In this document: positions 1-6,974 of the stretch, piece after piece
How positions within the stretch are numbered: the stretch's first letter is position 1
Layout: each line of letters opens with the position of its first letter
Position numbers and translations under genes: made by a program
Origin: Kiritimatiellia bacterium
Lineage (GTDB): Bacteria; Verrucomicrobiota; Kiritimatiellia; RFP12; UBA3636
Length of the DNA stretch: 7,695 nt
Assembly (NCBI GenBank): GCA_017413145.1
Contig: JAFPUX010000409.1
Coordinates: 1-7,695, forward strand
Direction of reading: 5' to 3'
The notes under the pieces: generated by a model
Database searches by the model: none
What the model was told of the DNA's origin: nothing
Seen by the model: only the letters and a program-made list of their open reading frames with translations

Positions 1-3000
1 AGCTGGCTGCCGTCGGGGTAGTTCTCGACGACGCGGTAGTAGCTGCCGTTGTCGCCCCAGATCGCCGTCACGCGGGCGGCGTCGAGGACCGGGCCGCCTT
101 CGCCGAGGCGGGAGAGGATGCCGTGCTCGCCGTCGGCGCCGGCTTCGAGGACAAGCGTCGAGCCCTCGCCGGCCGGCGTCACGGTCGCGCGCAGGTCGGC
201 GTCGGTCTCGACCGGCTCGCCGGGGCGGAGCGCGGGCGCGTCGAGCGTGCGGGCGGTGCCGACGACGACGGCGGGGCGGGAGAGCGGGAAGCGCGAGGCG
301 ACGGCCTCGACGAACGCCTCGGCGGAGGCGGGGATGCCGCCGGTCACGGCGAGGGCGGAGAGGCGGTAGAGCCCGGCGGAATCGAACGCGAACGGAACGG
401 GGGCGGAGGCGGCGAAGTTCGTGACGGCGATCCAGGCCTCGCCGGCGCGACGTTCGACGGCGATGCCGGACTCCGCGTCGGGGAAGCCGACGAGGCGGAG
501 GGCGTCGCCTTCGCGGAGACGAAACGCGGCGTTCGTGGCGGCGTCCGGGATCGCGTAGGGCGTCCAGGCAACGGAGAAGGAGTGCTGCGCGCCGACGCCG
601 AGCAGTTCGACGGTCGTCGCGGCGCCGTCGGGATCGAGCGGGACGTCCGCCCAGAACCCGCCGCCGACGGAGGGCGCGGTGGCGTATTCGGCGGAATTGG
701 TGCCGGAGGAGACGAGGAGCGCGGCGGTTCCGCCCCACATCTCGGCGCCTTCGACGCAGATCGGAGACACGGGCGAATCGGCGTCGGGACCGCCGAGCGA
801 GACGAGGCGGTCGGTGCGGGCGGCGCGCCAGTCCTCGACGCCGTCGCCGTCGGCGTCCGGGCCGGAGAAGGACAGGAAGCCGATGTCGTGGAGGGCGAGG
901 AAGGTATTGGAGGCGCGATTCTTCCAGACGAGCCGGAAGCGGTGGGGGCCGGCGTCGAGCGCGGGGAGGAAGAACACGGCGTCCGACGGGGCACCGGCGG
1001 TCGCGGGCACCTGCTGGCGCGCGACGAAGAGACCATCGACATAGAGCGAGAGGTCGAAGAGGGACGTGCCGGAAACGAGCGGATTGTGCTGCGAGACGCC
1101 GAAGCGGATCGCGTCCGGCGGCGTACTGCCGACCGTGAGTTCCCACGTGACGGACCCCGCGCGCTCGCGGGCGTAGAGGACGGATTCGTCCTCGCCCCAG
1201 GAGCCGGTGCGGGCCACGACGGAGGTGCGGGCGGAGGCGGGCTCGCCGAGCGGGGCGGCGGTCACCCCCGCGAGGTCGGGGGTGCAGGGGTCGGTGCGGG
1301 AAACGGAGGACTCGAAGCGGTCGTCCCAGCCGTCGCCGTCGGTGTCGGCGAGGAGCGGTTCGGTGCCGAGGAGGAATTCGGCGTAGTTGGAGAGCGTGTC
1401 GCCGTCCGGGTCCGCGAAGGCATCGGAGTAGAGGCAGGGATTGAGGCCGCGGGCCACTTCCCAGGCGTCCGGGATGCCGTCGCCGTCGGAGTCCGCGAGG
1501 AGCGGATTCGTGCCGGCGAGGAACTCGGCGAGGTTGGAAAGACCGTCGGAATCGGGGTCGAGGGCGGCGTCGGCGGGATCGGACGGATCGAAGCCGAACT
1601 CTGTCTCCCACCAGTCTTCGGCGCCGTCGCCGTCGGAGTCGGTTTCGCCCACGACGCGGAAGTAGCGCGTCTGCGGGATGTTCGACCAGGAGGAACCGCT
1701 CGGCTGCCAGTGCAGGCGCAGCGTGGGCGGCGCGCCCTGCGTGAAGTGGAGGACCTCGAAGTCGTGGAAGCCGTAGGCGAGGCGGACGGTCCCGGTGCGC
1801 GTGCGGCGCGTGTGCGCCCCGCCGTTGTCGACGACGAGCGCGCCGTCGAGGTAGAGGCGCGAACCCTCGGCGGATTCGAGCAGGAAGGTCCAGTCGCCCG
1901 TGGCCGGGACGAAGAGGCGTCCGGCGTGGCGCGAGGCGAAGAGCCGCGTGGCGGAGACCGGAACGCCGGGCCACGAGGTGGCCTCGGTGTGGTTGATCGA
2001 GTGCTCGATCCTGGTCTGGCACGGGGTCAGGAGCGAGAAGTCGGGCAGGTCGCCGGGACGGGAGGAAAGCGGGTAGTAGGTCGAGGAAAGGCCGGCGGCG
2101 TAGCCGGGCGGACACGGGAGGACCTCGACCGTGCGAAGCGCGGGGATGGACACGGCGCCCGCGGAATCGGTCGCAATGGCGGAGACGGCGACGGTCCCCG
2201 TCGCGGCGGTTTCCCACGTGGCGGCGAAGGGAGCGTTCGAGACCGACGAGACGAGCACGCCGTCCGCGAAGAAATCGACACGGGAAATGGTTTCGCCAAA
2301 GCCCCACGCCGTCGCGAAAAGGGAGACTTCGTTGCCGACGTAGCAGACGGCGGGATCGGGCGCGGCGAGACGGATGCCGGGCGCGTAGGACGCGGGTTCG
2401 GCGTGAAGGACGGCGGAGGCGGGAACGACCGTTTCGGAGCCACCGGGCGGCGTCCAGGAAAGCCGCAAGCCAGCCGTGCCCGTGTTCTCGTAGAAGCCGA
2501 CGACAATGTCGTGAAGGCCGGCCGAGAGCGCAACCGTCGCCGAACGGGTGCGATAGCTGTGCGGGGCGTCGTCGAGAATGACGGCGGCGCCGTCGATCCA
2601 GAGCGCGGCGCCGTCGTCGGACGCGAGATGGAAGGCGTAGTCGCCCGGCGTCTCGATCCAGAGCGAGCCGGAGAAGCGCGCGGCGAAGTAGTCCTTGAAG
2701 CGGGAGTCCAGGCCGGACCACGCCCCCTGCGTGCTCGGGAAGTCGACCGCGGGAACGGCGAGCCAGAGATCGGCGGAGAGCGCCGAGAAGTCGGGGAGAG
2801 ACGAGAGCGCGGCCTCGGTCCTGTGGAACGAGGCGAGCCAGCCGGTAATGAGCGAATTGGTCGGCGAAGCGGCGTTCGCCGCTGCGCCGACCGTGTTGGA
2901 CGGAACGAGCGAAAGCGAGAGAACGACGAGCGACGGATCGTAGAACGGAAGCAGGTCGGCGTTCGTCACGACGTCGTAGCCCGCCGCGAGCAGCGCCCAA

Positions 3001-3362
3001 TTCGGGTCGTAGCCCGGCTCGGGGGCGAGACGCGCGGCGCCGCCCGTGGCGGGGTTCGTGACGACGGTTTCGTCCGTGGCGGGGTCCTCGAACGCGAACG
3101 CCGCGCCGGAACCGACGACGGCGAACCACGCCGCGTCGTTCGTGGTCGCCGGCGCGACGGACACGGCACCGATCTCCTGCGTGATGACGGACGCGGACGG
3201 CAGTGCCGCGGCCTGCGCGTCGCGGAGCAGGGCGCGGATGTCTCCGGGAACGGCGACGGGCGCGGGCGCATCCTGCGCGAGAAGCGCCGGAACGGGCGCG
3301 AAGAGAAGAGGGAGGAGGGCGGCTGAAAGCCGCGGAGACCGTGTGCGGGCGCTGTTGTTCAT
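1..3362 (-). CDS. Large secreted multidomain protein (PA14 / Ig-like / TSP3-like repeats), C-terminus outside window
   Basis: The frame is open for 1120 codons from ATG at 3362 to the window edge. Residues 1-30 form a signal peptide: Arg-rich start, hydrophobic core (AALLPLLFAPVPALLAQ), likely cut near residue 30. Residues about 195-307 are a PA14 domain (FSGSLWIETPGDYAFHLASD, then LWIDGAAVILDD). Residues about 331-416 are a bacterial Ig-like domain (VDFFADGVLVSSV). Residues about 417-555 are a second PA14 domain (LYLDGALVVDNGGAH). Residues 575-692 hold Asp-rich calcium-binding repeats like thrombospondin type 3 (DSDGDGAEDWW, DSDGDGIPDAWE, DTDGDGWDDRFE). A beta-rich domain follows at about 715-830, then a single DADGDGVEDW motif near 835 and more beta-rich sequence. 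PA14 domains often bind glycans, so a cell-surface adhesive or carbohydrate-binding role is inferred; no catalytic domain is seen. An AAGGA ribosome site lies 5 nt before the ATG. The gene has its own upstream region with an 11-bp direct repeat. Confidence 0.9.
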   Translation of the reverse strand, partial: MNNSARTRSPRLSAALLPLLFAPVPALLAQDAPAPVAVPGDIRALLRDAQAAALPSASVITQEIGAVSVAPATTNDAAWFAVVGSGAAFAFEDPATDETVVTNPATGGAARLAPEPGYDPNWALLAAGYDVVTNADLLPFYDPSLVVLSLSLVPSNTVGAAANAASPTNSLITGWLASFHRTEAALSSLPDFSALSADLWLAVPAVDFPSTQGAWSGLDSRFKDYFAARFSGSLWIETPGDYAFHLASDDGAALWIDGAAVILDDAPHSYRTRSATVALSAGLHDIVVGFYENTGTAGLRLSWTPPGGSETVVPASAVLHAEPASYAPGIRLAAPDPAVCYVGNEVSLFATAWGFGETISRVDFFADGVLVSSVSNAPFAATWETAATGTVAVSAIATDSAGAVSIPALRTVEVLPCPPGYAAGLSSTYYPLSSRPGDLPDFSLLTPCQTRIEHSINHTEATSWPGVPVSATRLFASRHAGRLFVPATGDWTFLLESAEGSRLYLDGALVVDNGGAHTRRTRTGTVRLAYGFHDFEVLHFTQGAPPTLRLHWQPSGSSWSNIPQTRYFRVVGETDSDGDGAEDWWETEFGFDPSDPADAALDPDSDGLSNLAEFLAGTNPLLADSDGDGIPDAWEVARGLNPCLYSDAFADPDGDTLSNYAEFLLGTEPLLADTDGDGWDDRFESSVSRTDPCTPDLAGVTAAPLGEPASARTSVVARTGSWGEDESVLYARERAGSVTWELTVGSTPPDAIRFGVSQHNPLVSGTSLFDLSLYVDGLFVARQQVPATAGAPSDAVFFLPALDAGPHRFRLVWKNRASNTFLALHDIGFLSFSGPDADGDGVEDWRAARTDRLVSLGGPDADSPVSPICVEGAEMWGGTAALLVSSGTNSAEYATAPSVGGGFWADVPLDPDGAATTVELLGVGAQHSFSVAWTPYAIPDAATNAAFRLREGDALRLVGFPDAESGIAVERRAGEAWIAVTNFAASAPVPFAFDSAGLYRLSALAVTGGIPASAEAFVEAVASRFPLSRPAVVVGTARTLDAPALRPGEPVETDADLRATVTPAGEGSTLVLEAGADGEHGILSRLGEGGPVLDAARVTAIWGDNGSYYRVVENYPDGSQ

Positions 3363-3366
3363 TGCG

Positions 3367-3375
3367 TTCCTTCTT
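3367..3375 (-). promoter_or_regulatory. Ribosome binding site of the PA14 protein gene
   Basis: On the minus strand the sequence is AAGAAGGAA, with core AAGGA ending 5 nt before ATG 3362. It supports this start, which also places the signal peptide at the exact N-terminus. Confidence 0.7.
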
Positions 3376-3433
3376 GTAGGCGGGCGAGCGGAACAGCCCG
3401 GCGAAAGGTCGGGAGTCCCACGCGACGACATAC

Positions 3434-3439
3434 AAGATA
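3434..3439 (-). promoter_or_regulatory. Candidate -10 hexamer for the PA14 protein gene
   Basis: TATCTT on the minus strand matches TATAAT at 4 of 6 positions. It starts 19 nt after the last CCCACTG of the tandem direct repeat. The hexamer 17 nt upstream (ACTGTT) is a poor -35 and overlaps the second repeat copy, as expected for a promoter where an activator bound at the repeat replaces -35 contacts. It would give a leader of about 65 nt. The same spacing is found upstream of the other minus-strand operon, which is the main support. Confidence 0.4.
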
Positions 3440-3458
3440 GCAGAACGGCGGGAAAAAA

Positions 3459-3478
3459 CAGTGGGAAATTAGTGGGAA
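3459..3478 (-). repeat. Tandem 11-bp direct repeat (probable operator) upstream of the PA14 protein gene
   Basis: On the minus strand this reads TTCCCACTAATTTCCCACTG: two copies of TTCCCACT at an exact 11-bp period, equivalent to a 7-mer CCCACT(A/G) plus a 4-bp A/T-only linker. The plus-strand AGTGGGAA copies are at 3460-3467 and 3471-3478. The element sits about 98-116 nt before ATG 3362, and 12 nt beyond the stop of the regulator gene. An almost identical element stands before the other minus-strand operon. Winged-helix regulators of the OmpR/PhoB family bind such head-to-tail 11-bp repeats, and genes for such proteins are adjacent. The assignment to a particular regulator is inference. Confidence 0.65.
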
Positions 3479-3490
3479 TTTCGAGGGCGT

Positions 3491-4444
3491 TCAGTCCGGG
3501 AAGAAGACGGATAGATCGTCTTCCGCCGCATCCTTGGGGCGCGCCACGTCGACGGCGGGAGGACCGGCCGTTTCAAACGCGTCAAGCAGGGCGCCGGCAA
3601 CCGGATCGAACGGTTCGGGAACGGACGAGGTCGACGCCGACGGACCGGCCGGCGGACCGGGCCGCAACGCCCGGACGGCTAGAACCGCGAACAGGAGACC
3701 GAGGACGCCCGACCCAACCACGCGGGCGCGGCGGCGGACGAGCCGCGCGCCGAGCGGAGGGCGGGAAGCGGCGTTCCAACGGTAGCCGCGCCCCCAGGCG
3801 GTCTCGACACGCCAGCCGGCGGGACCGAGCTTGCAGCGAAGGGCGGCGACGGCGCTGTCCACGGCGCGTGGCTGGACGCTCCCGGACTCGTCGCCGAGGT
3901 ACGCACGCAACAATTGACCTCGCGAGAGGGCGACGCCCGGATGCGAAACGAACGCCTGCAGAAGACGGACTTCGGTAGAGGTGAGATCAAGCGGACGCCC
4001 GCCAAGCCGCGCGACGCCGGTGGCGGGATCGAAGCGGAAGGCGTCCGAAGCGGAGTCGACCGGTGGCGGCGTCTTGGCGAGGACGAACAGCGCGAGCGTC
4101 GCGGGGGAGACCGGTCCGACGCGACATTCGTCGACGCCGGCCGCATAGGCGGCGCGGACGGAGGCCGGCGAGAGATCGGGCAGAAGGACTTCGAGGCGGA
4201 CCGCGGCCGGGGACGGAACCGCCCGACGCACGGAACGGCACAGAGCGGGCAGATTCGCGGGACCGAGCGCGGCGGCGTCCAGAAGAACGAAAGCGGGCGG
4301 ACATCCGGAGGCGAGCGCGGCGGCGACGGCGGTCGCATCCGGAACGCCGCGGATCTCCCAGCCCTCGTCCGACGGCAGGGCACGGCGGAGGGCAGACGCG
4401 AAAGCGGCGGAAAAACCGCCAAGGAGGACGCGGCGCGGACTCAC
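3491..4444 (-). CDS. Membrane-anchored OmpR/PhoB-type winged-helix regulator with degenerate receiver-like domain
   Basis: The protein has 317 aa, starting at GTG and ending at TGA. Residues about 4-122 are receiver-like: D56 sits at the end of the third strand (AFVLLD), followed by AAGVDECRVGP. The acidic pair of the first strand is lost (VLLGGF), and the conserved Lys before Pro is Gly110, so ordinary phosphotransfer is doubtful. Residues about 136-224 are a full OmpR/PhoB winged helix (DLTSTEVRLLQAF, RAVDSAVAALRCKLG, VETAWGRGYRW). An Arg-rich stretch (RLVRRRARVV) precedes one membrane segment at about 243-260, so the DNA-binding part should be cytoplasmic, leaving an outer tail of about 57 residues that ends acidic. 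Receiver-like plus winged helix plus membrane anchor is unlike both standard response regulators (soluble) and ToxR/CadC proteins (no receiver). The gene overlaps the upstream gene by 4 nt, so it is probably translationally coupled to it. Confidence 0.88.
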   Translation of the reverse strand: MSPRRVLLGGFSAAFASALRRALPSDEGWEIRGVPDATAVAAALASGCPPAFVLLDAAALGPANLPALCRSVRRAVPSPAAVRLEVLLPDLSPASVRAAYAAGVDECRVGPVSPATLALFVLAKTPPPVDSASDAFRFDPATGVARLGGRPLDLTSTEVRLLQAFVSHPGVALSRGQLLRAYLGDESGSVQPRAVDSAVAALRCKLGPAGWRVETAWGRGYRWNAASRPPLGARLVRRRARVVGSGVLGLLFAVLAVRALRPGPPAGPSASTSSVPEPFDPVAGALLDAFETAGPPAVDVARPKDAAEDDLSVFFPD

Positions 4445-6627
4445 GGCGCATTCCCTCCTTTGGGCGGGGACGACGACACAGGCTTCCGGAAAGAAAACCC
4501 GCCGAACCGGACGCCGCGACCGAAGAACACGAGCTTTCCGCCATTCGGCATCGAAGCCGGCCCGAACCCGGGACAGTCCGCGGACAAGACGGGTTCGGAA
4601 TCCGATCCAAGGCGGAGTTCGACACGTCCGTCCCCGAAGACGGCGCGAAGGCGGACGCGGCGCAATCCGTCGCCCATCCGAGCGGGAAGCGGGACGTTCC
4701 GTTCGGCGAGCAGGCCGCCGCGACAGCCCTTGTCGGCTTTGAGTTCGCCCGAAGGGCCGAGACGGAGCGCAAGACTTTCGTTCCCGTCGGACCGGAACGA
4801 AAGTGGCGGCTGGGAACCGCGCAACACTCCGTACAGACCGTCGGCCGGGAGAAAGCGCAACGCGAAGAAAGCGTGTTCCTCTTCATCCGGGAGAATTTCG
4901 AGTTCGGCGTCGATTTCGACCTCGACGGGAAGCGGATGGCGGAATTCCATGGCGCGAACACCATCCGGACCAGGGGCAACGGCCGATCCTTCTGCGGAAT
5001 CCTTCTCCAGGACCCAACCTGTTCCGACGGCACTGCCATAACCGAACCAGTCGCAGAATTCGCCATCCGAAAAAACACCGACGAAGCGGGATTCCCCTTT
5101 GTCGAACCGAGTGCGGACGAATGCGCGAAGGACCGCTTCTTCCAGAAGCCGGACCTCGGCCCTCGTCCGCGCGCGCCAGAAGGCTCGCACGCGTTCGGCC
5201 TGTTCAAGGACCTTCTGAGGCTCTCCATGGAGCAAAAGAGTCCAGAGCGGACGGACAAGATTCCCGTTCGGGCCGGTCAAACCGAGAAGATGACATCCCG
5301 TCGCGAACGCACCGCCGAGGCGGCGCTGCAAGAATCCGTCGGACAGAGGATCGTCCACCCAATCCACCGTCTGCAGCGAACCGTCAACATCCCCGCGGCG
5401 CTCGCGCAGGACGGCGACCAGCTCCGCGGCGGACCAACGGAAGCACCGCGTGGCGCCGGGACTGCGGGCGACCGATTCGAGGCCCGTCTCGACGCGTGCG
5501 AGCCGGTCGGCGTCGGAGAGAAGGGCCGCGGCGGTTCCGCCGCCGGCGTTGAGTTCGCGGATGACGGCGGACATTCCGCAGAGGGGCAGCATCGTGTCCG
5601 GCCTTTCGGCGGCAAGCGCGAGACAGGCATCCTCGTGCGCACGCAGCGCAACCGGATCGCCAAGGAGAAGTCCGTAGTCGAGGTGGAGCCGGACGAAGTC
5701 GAACCGCGCCTCCGCGCCGCACCCGAACCAGTGTCGCAATCCTTCGCGATCGCGGCGGATTCCGCAGACGGTCGCCACCCCCGCGGCGCCCTGCGGGAAT
5801 TCGGGGTGGAGTTCCCACGCGCGGCGGTAGGAGGCCGCGGCGAGGTCGAGGGCATCGTCACGCACTTGGGGCGCAGAGGCTTCGCGTGCGCGGGCGAACG
5901 CGGCGTTCCCGCCGAGCGCGAAGGCGATCCACGGGTCGGCGGAAGAGCGGAGGAAGGCGGGGACGAGCGCGGAGTCGCCGATGTCGACGAACTGCGCGAG
6001 GACGCGCAGGATGGCCTCGGAGCGCTCCGGATGCGCGGCGTGCGACTCGGCCCAGCGCACGGCGGCGGCGCAGAGCGCGCGGGCGTGGTCCGGCGACGGA
6101 TCAAGCAACTGCCTCGCGTGAGCGGCGAGGAGGCGCCGGAAGGGCTCGGACTCCGGCGGGAGGGCGGCGAGACTGGATTCGAGTTCCGCGAGCTGCGCGC
6201 GGGCCCGGTCGTCCCAGTGCCACTTGCGCTGTCCGACGACGGACATCCAGACGAGGAACGGATCGCGCGAGCCCTCCTTCACGCTGAAGTCGTAGGCGCG
6301 GCCCCACTCGGGTCCGGGTCGGTCCGTCATCCGCGCAGGACCTTCCCAAGCGAGACGAAGCTCGTCCTCGACGTAAGCGCGGGCCTCGGCCGCACGCTCG
6401 GTGGACCACGAGGCGGGGGGCTCGAACCGGTCGAGCGTTTCGGCGCGCAGGAGCGGAAGCAGCGACCGGTCGCGGAAGTCCGCTTCGCTTGCTGCCGCCG
6501 CGTTGGTTCGGACGTTTTCTGCCCAGTCCGGAAGGGACCGGATCGGCGATGGTTCCGCCTTCGCCACGGAAAGGCGCAGGAAGCAGCTCACAAACGAGAC
6601 AAGGAGGAGGGGCAGAACGGCTTTCAT
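4441..6627 (-). CDS. Exported protein with alpha-helical (TPR-like) body and beta-rich C-terminal domain, function unknown
   Basis: The protein has 728 aa from ATG 6627, chosen because it begins a clean signal peptide (MKAVLPLLLVSFVSCF...) with an AKA cleavage site after residue 24. The frame extends 13 codons further to a TTG, but that start has a badly spaced ribosome site and would bury the signal peptide. Residues about 30-500 are Ala/Leu/Glu-rich and helical. One segment near 255-290 (YRRAWELHPEFPQGAAG) is clearly TPR-like and, from memory, recalls helical-repeat proteins of Lentisphaerota/Verrucomicrobiota; no full TPR array is visible. From about residue 510 to near the C-terminus the sequence becomes beta-rich and jelly-roll-like (GVFSDGEFCDWFG at the start, KLVFFGRGVRFGGFSFRKP at the end). 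This resembles a LamG/concanavalin-like fold, but no binding residues can be named. It is first in an operon with the tethered regulator (GTGA overlap), so a sensory or regulatory-partner role outside the membrane is a reasonable inference. No Shine-Dalgarno is evident before its ATG. Confidence 0.85.
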   Translation of the reverse strand: MKAVLPLLLVSFVSCFLRLSVAKAEPSPIRSLPDWAENVRTNAAAASEADFRDRSLLPLLRAETLDRFEPPASWSTERAAEARAYVEDELRLAWEGPARMTDRPGPEWGRAYDFSVKEGSRDPFLVWMSVVGQRKWHWDDRARAQLAELESSLAALPPESEPFRRLLAAHARQLLDPSPDHARALCAAAVRWAESHAAHPERSEAILRVLAQFVDIGDSALVPAFLRSSADPWIAFALGGNAAFARAREASAPQVRDDALDLAAASYRRAWELHPEFPQGAAGVATVCGIRRDREGLRHWFGCGAEARFDFVRLHLDYGLLLGDPVALRAHEDACLALAAERPDTMLPLCGMSAVIRELNAGGGTAAALLSDADRLARVETGLESVARSPGATRCFRWSAAELVAVLRERRGDVDGSLQTVDWVDDPLSDGFLQRRLGGAFATGCHLLGLTGPNGNLVRPLWTLLLHGEPQKVLEQAERVRAFWRARTRAEVRLLEEAVLRAFVRTRFDKGESRFVGVFSDGEFCDWFGYGSAVGTGWVLEKDSAEGSAVAPGPDGVRAMEFRHPLPVEVEIDAELEILPDEEEHAFFALRFLPADGLYGVLRGSQPPLSFRSDGNESLALRLGPSGELKADKGCRGGLLAERNVPLPARMGDGLRRVRLRAVFGDGRVELRLGSDSEPVLSADCPGFGPASMPNGGKLVFFGRGVRFGGFSFRKPVSSSPPKGGNAP
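4453..4461 (-). promoter_or_regulatory. Strong ribosome binding site deciding the GTG start of the regulator
   Basis: AAAGGAGGG on the minus strand lies 8 nt before GTG 4444, inside the last codons of the upstream gene. It selects the GTG of the GTGA overlap over a nearby out-of-frame ATG (4451-4449), which is only 1 nt from the site. Confidence 0.75.
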
Positions 6628-6666
6628 GGTCGGGGAGAGCGTGGAAGGAGGGGGTGATGCGATCAA

Positions 6667-6672
6667 ATCCTA
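6667..6672 (-). promoter_or_regulatory. Candidate -10 hexamer for the exported protein-regulator operon
   Basis: TAGGAT on the minus strand matches TATAAT at 4 of 6 positions and begins exactly 19 nt after the last CCCACTG of the tandem repeat, the same offset as at the PA14 gene promoter. The hexamer 17 nt upstream is again ACTGTT, overlapping the second repeat copy. It implies a leader of about 33 nt before ATG 6627. Confidence 0.4.
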
Positions 6673-6691
6673 CCACAACTCAGCCGAAAAA

Positions 6692-6711
6692 CAGTGGGAA
6701 AACAGTGGGAA
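6692..6711 (-). repeat. Tandem 11-bp direct repeat (probable operator) upstream of the exported protein-regulator operon
   Basis: On the minus strand it reads TTCCCACTGTTTTCCCACTG: two perfect CCCACTG 7-mers at an 11-bp period, separated by TTTT. The plus-strand CAGTGGG copies are at 6692-6698 and 6703-6709. A weak third copy may sit one period further toward the gene (AGCCGAAA at 6682-6689, 5 of 8 matching AGTGGGAA). The element lies about 66-84 nt before ATG 6627 and closely matches the one at 3459-3478. The 7 bp plus 4 bp A/T layout is that of operators bound by PhoB-family dimers. Confidence 0.7.
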
Positions 6712-6724
6712 ATACCACCACAAA

Positions 6725-6745
6725 CCGCCCTGGCGTTTCGGGCGG
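6725..6745. other. Short G+C hairpin
   Basis: CCGCCC at 6725-6730 pairs with GGGCGG at 6740-6745 around a 9-nt loop. No T-run follows it on either strand, apart from three T on the minus strand, so it is not a convincing terminator. It lies just upstream of the leftward operator and could equally be chance in G+C-rich DNA. Confidence 0.25.
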
Positions 6746-6828
6746 ACGGATGGGAAGTCGGATGCTCCGGTTTGTGCGTTTCCGGGGTAGAAAGCTACAC
6801 GAAACGGGCGAAGGCTGCAAGGGGGTGG

Positions 6829-6919
6829 CAAATTTGTGACGATTCATCCAAAATTCAAAACGAAAAGGGCGATTTTATTGGGTTTTTCGCGCATTTTTCA
6901 AAAAATCATCACAAATTCG
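6829..6919. promoter_or_regulatory. Widely spaced inverted repeat between divergent promoters
   Basis: The left arm CAAATTTGTGACGATT (6829-6844) and the right arm AATCATCACAAATTCG (6904-6919) are reverse complements at 14 of 16 positions, separated by 59 nt of A/T-rich sequence. The arm centres are 75 nt apart, close to seven helical turns. The right arm ends 19 nt before the -35 candidate of the rightward gene. The symmetry suggests a pair of operator half-sites, possibly with looping, or a large stem-loop; the binding protein is unknown. Confidence 0.5.
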
Positions 6920-6938
6920 CGGAAAGGGCTCCGGGCAA

Positions 6939-6967
6939 TTGAATCGAGAAGCCGTTTCTGCGATACT
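6939..6967 (+). promoter_or_regulatory. Candidate promoter of the tandem winged-helix gene
   Basis: TTGAAT (6939-6944), a 17-nt spacer and GATACT (6962-6967) each match the sigma-70 consensus at 4 of 6 positions with ideal spacing. The start of transcription would fall at about 6974-6975, on or next to the A of ATG 6975, implying a leaderless mRNA. This fits the lack of any Shine-Dalgarno before that ATG. Confidence 0.4.
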
Positions 6968-6974
6968 TGCCGGC

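Larger units (their letters stand above)
6628..6974. other. Divergent intergenic control region, 347 nt
   Basis: This is the space between the minus-strand operon and the plus-strand tandem winged-helix gene. It is much more A/T-rich than its surroundings, especially 6829-6945. It holds, from left to right, a -10 candidate and direct-repeat operator for the leftward operon, a short G+C hairpin, a widely spaced inverted repeat, and a promoter candidate for the rightward gene. Short reading frames here lack a ribosome site and coding character and are not called. Confidence 0.75.

Noticed and set aside
840..1640. DNA repeats of the GCCGTCGCCGTCGG type near 840, 1330, 1476 and 1623
   Set aside because: They encode the repeated Asp-Gly-Asp-Gly calcium-binding motifs of the PA14 protein and need no separate explanation.
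123..3326. A very long plus-strand open frame (1067 codons) antisense to the PA14 protein gene
   Set aside because: Its product is Gly/Arg/Glu-rich with no domain and mirrors the minus-strand codons. The minus strand encodes PA14, Ig-like and TSP3-like domains with a signal peptide and ribosome site.
3363..3490. Rho-independent terminator after the 317-aa regulator gene
   Set aside because: A T-run exists on the minus strand, but no stem precedes it; the sequence there is the direct repeat.
4063..6657. A long plus-strand open frame (864 codons) antisense to the exported protein and the regulator
   Set aside because: It is low-complexity Arg/Gly-rich and has no recognisable domain. It is a by-product of high G+C in the opposing genes.
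6625..6666. TTG at 6666 as the start of the 728-aa exported protein
   Set aside because: The AGGA upstream is only 1 nt away, and the extra 13 residues would precede a perfect signal peptide beginning at ATG 6627.
6692..6711. MraZ box (direct repeats containing GTGGGA)
   Set aside because: The core resembles MraZ sites, but these usually control the cell-division/cell-wall cluster, which is absent here. The 7+4 bp layout beside OmpR-type regulators fits better. It remains an alternative that binding data could decide.
6829..6919. CRP-type site (TTTGTGA...TCACAAA)
   Set aside because: The half-sites are about 60 nt apart rather than the 6-bp spacer of a CRP site.
6694..6942. An 82-codon plus-strand frame in the intergenic region
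   Set aside because: It starts inside the direct-repeat operator, has no ribosome site, spans the inverted repeat and has no coding character.
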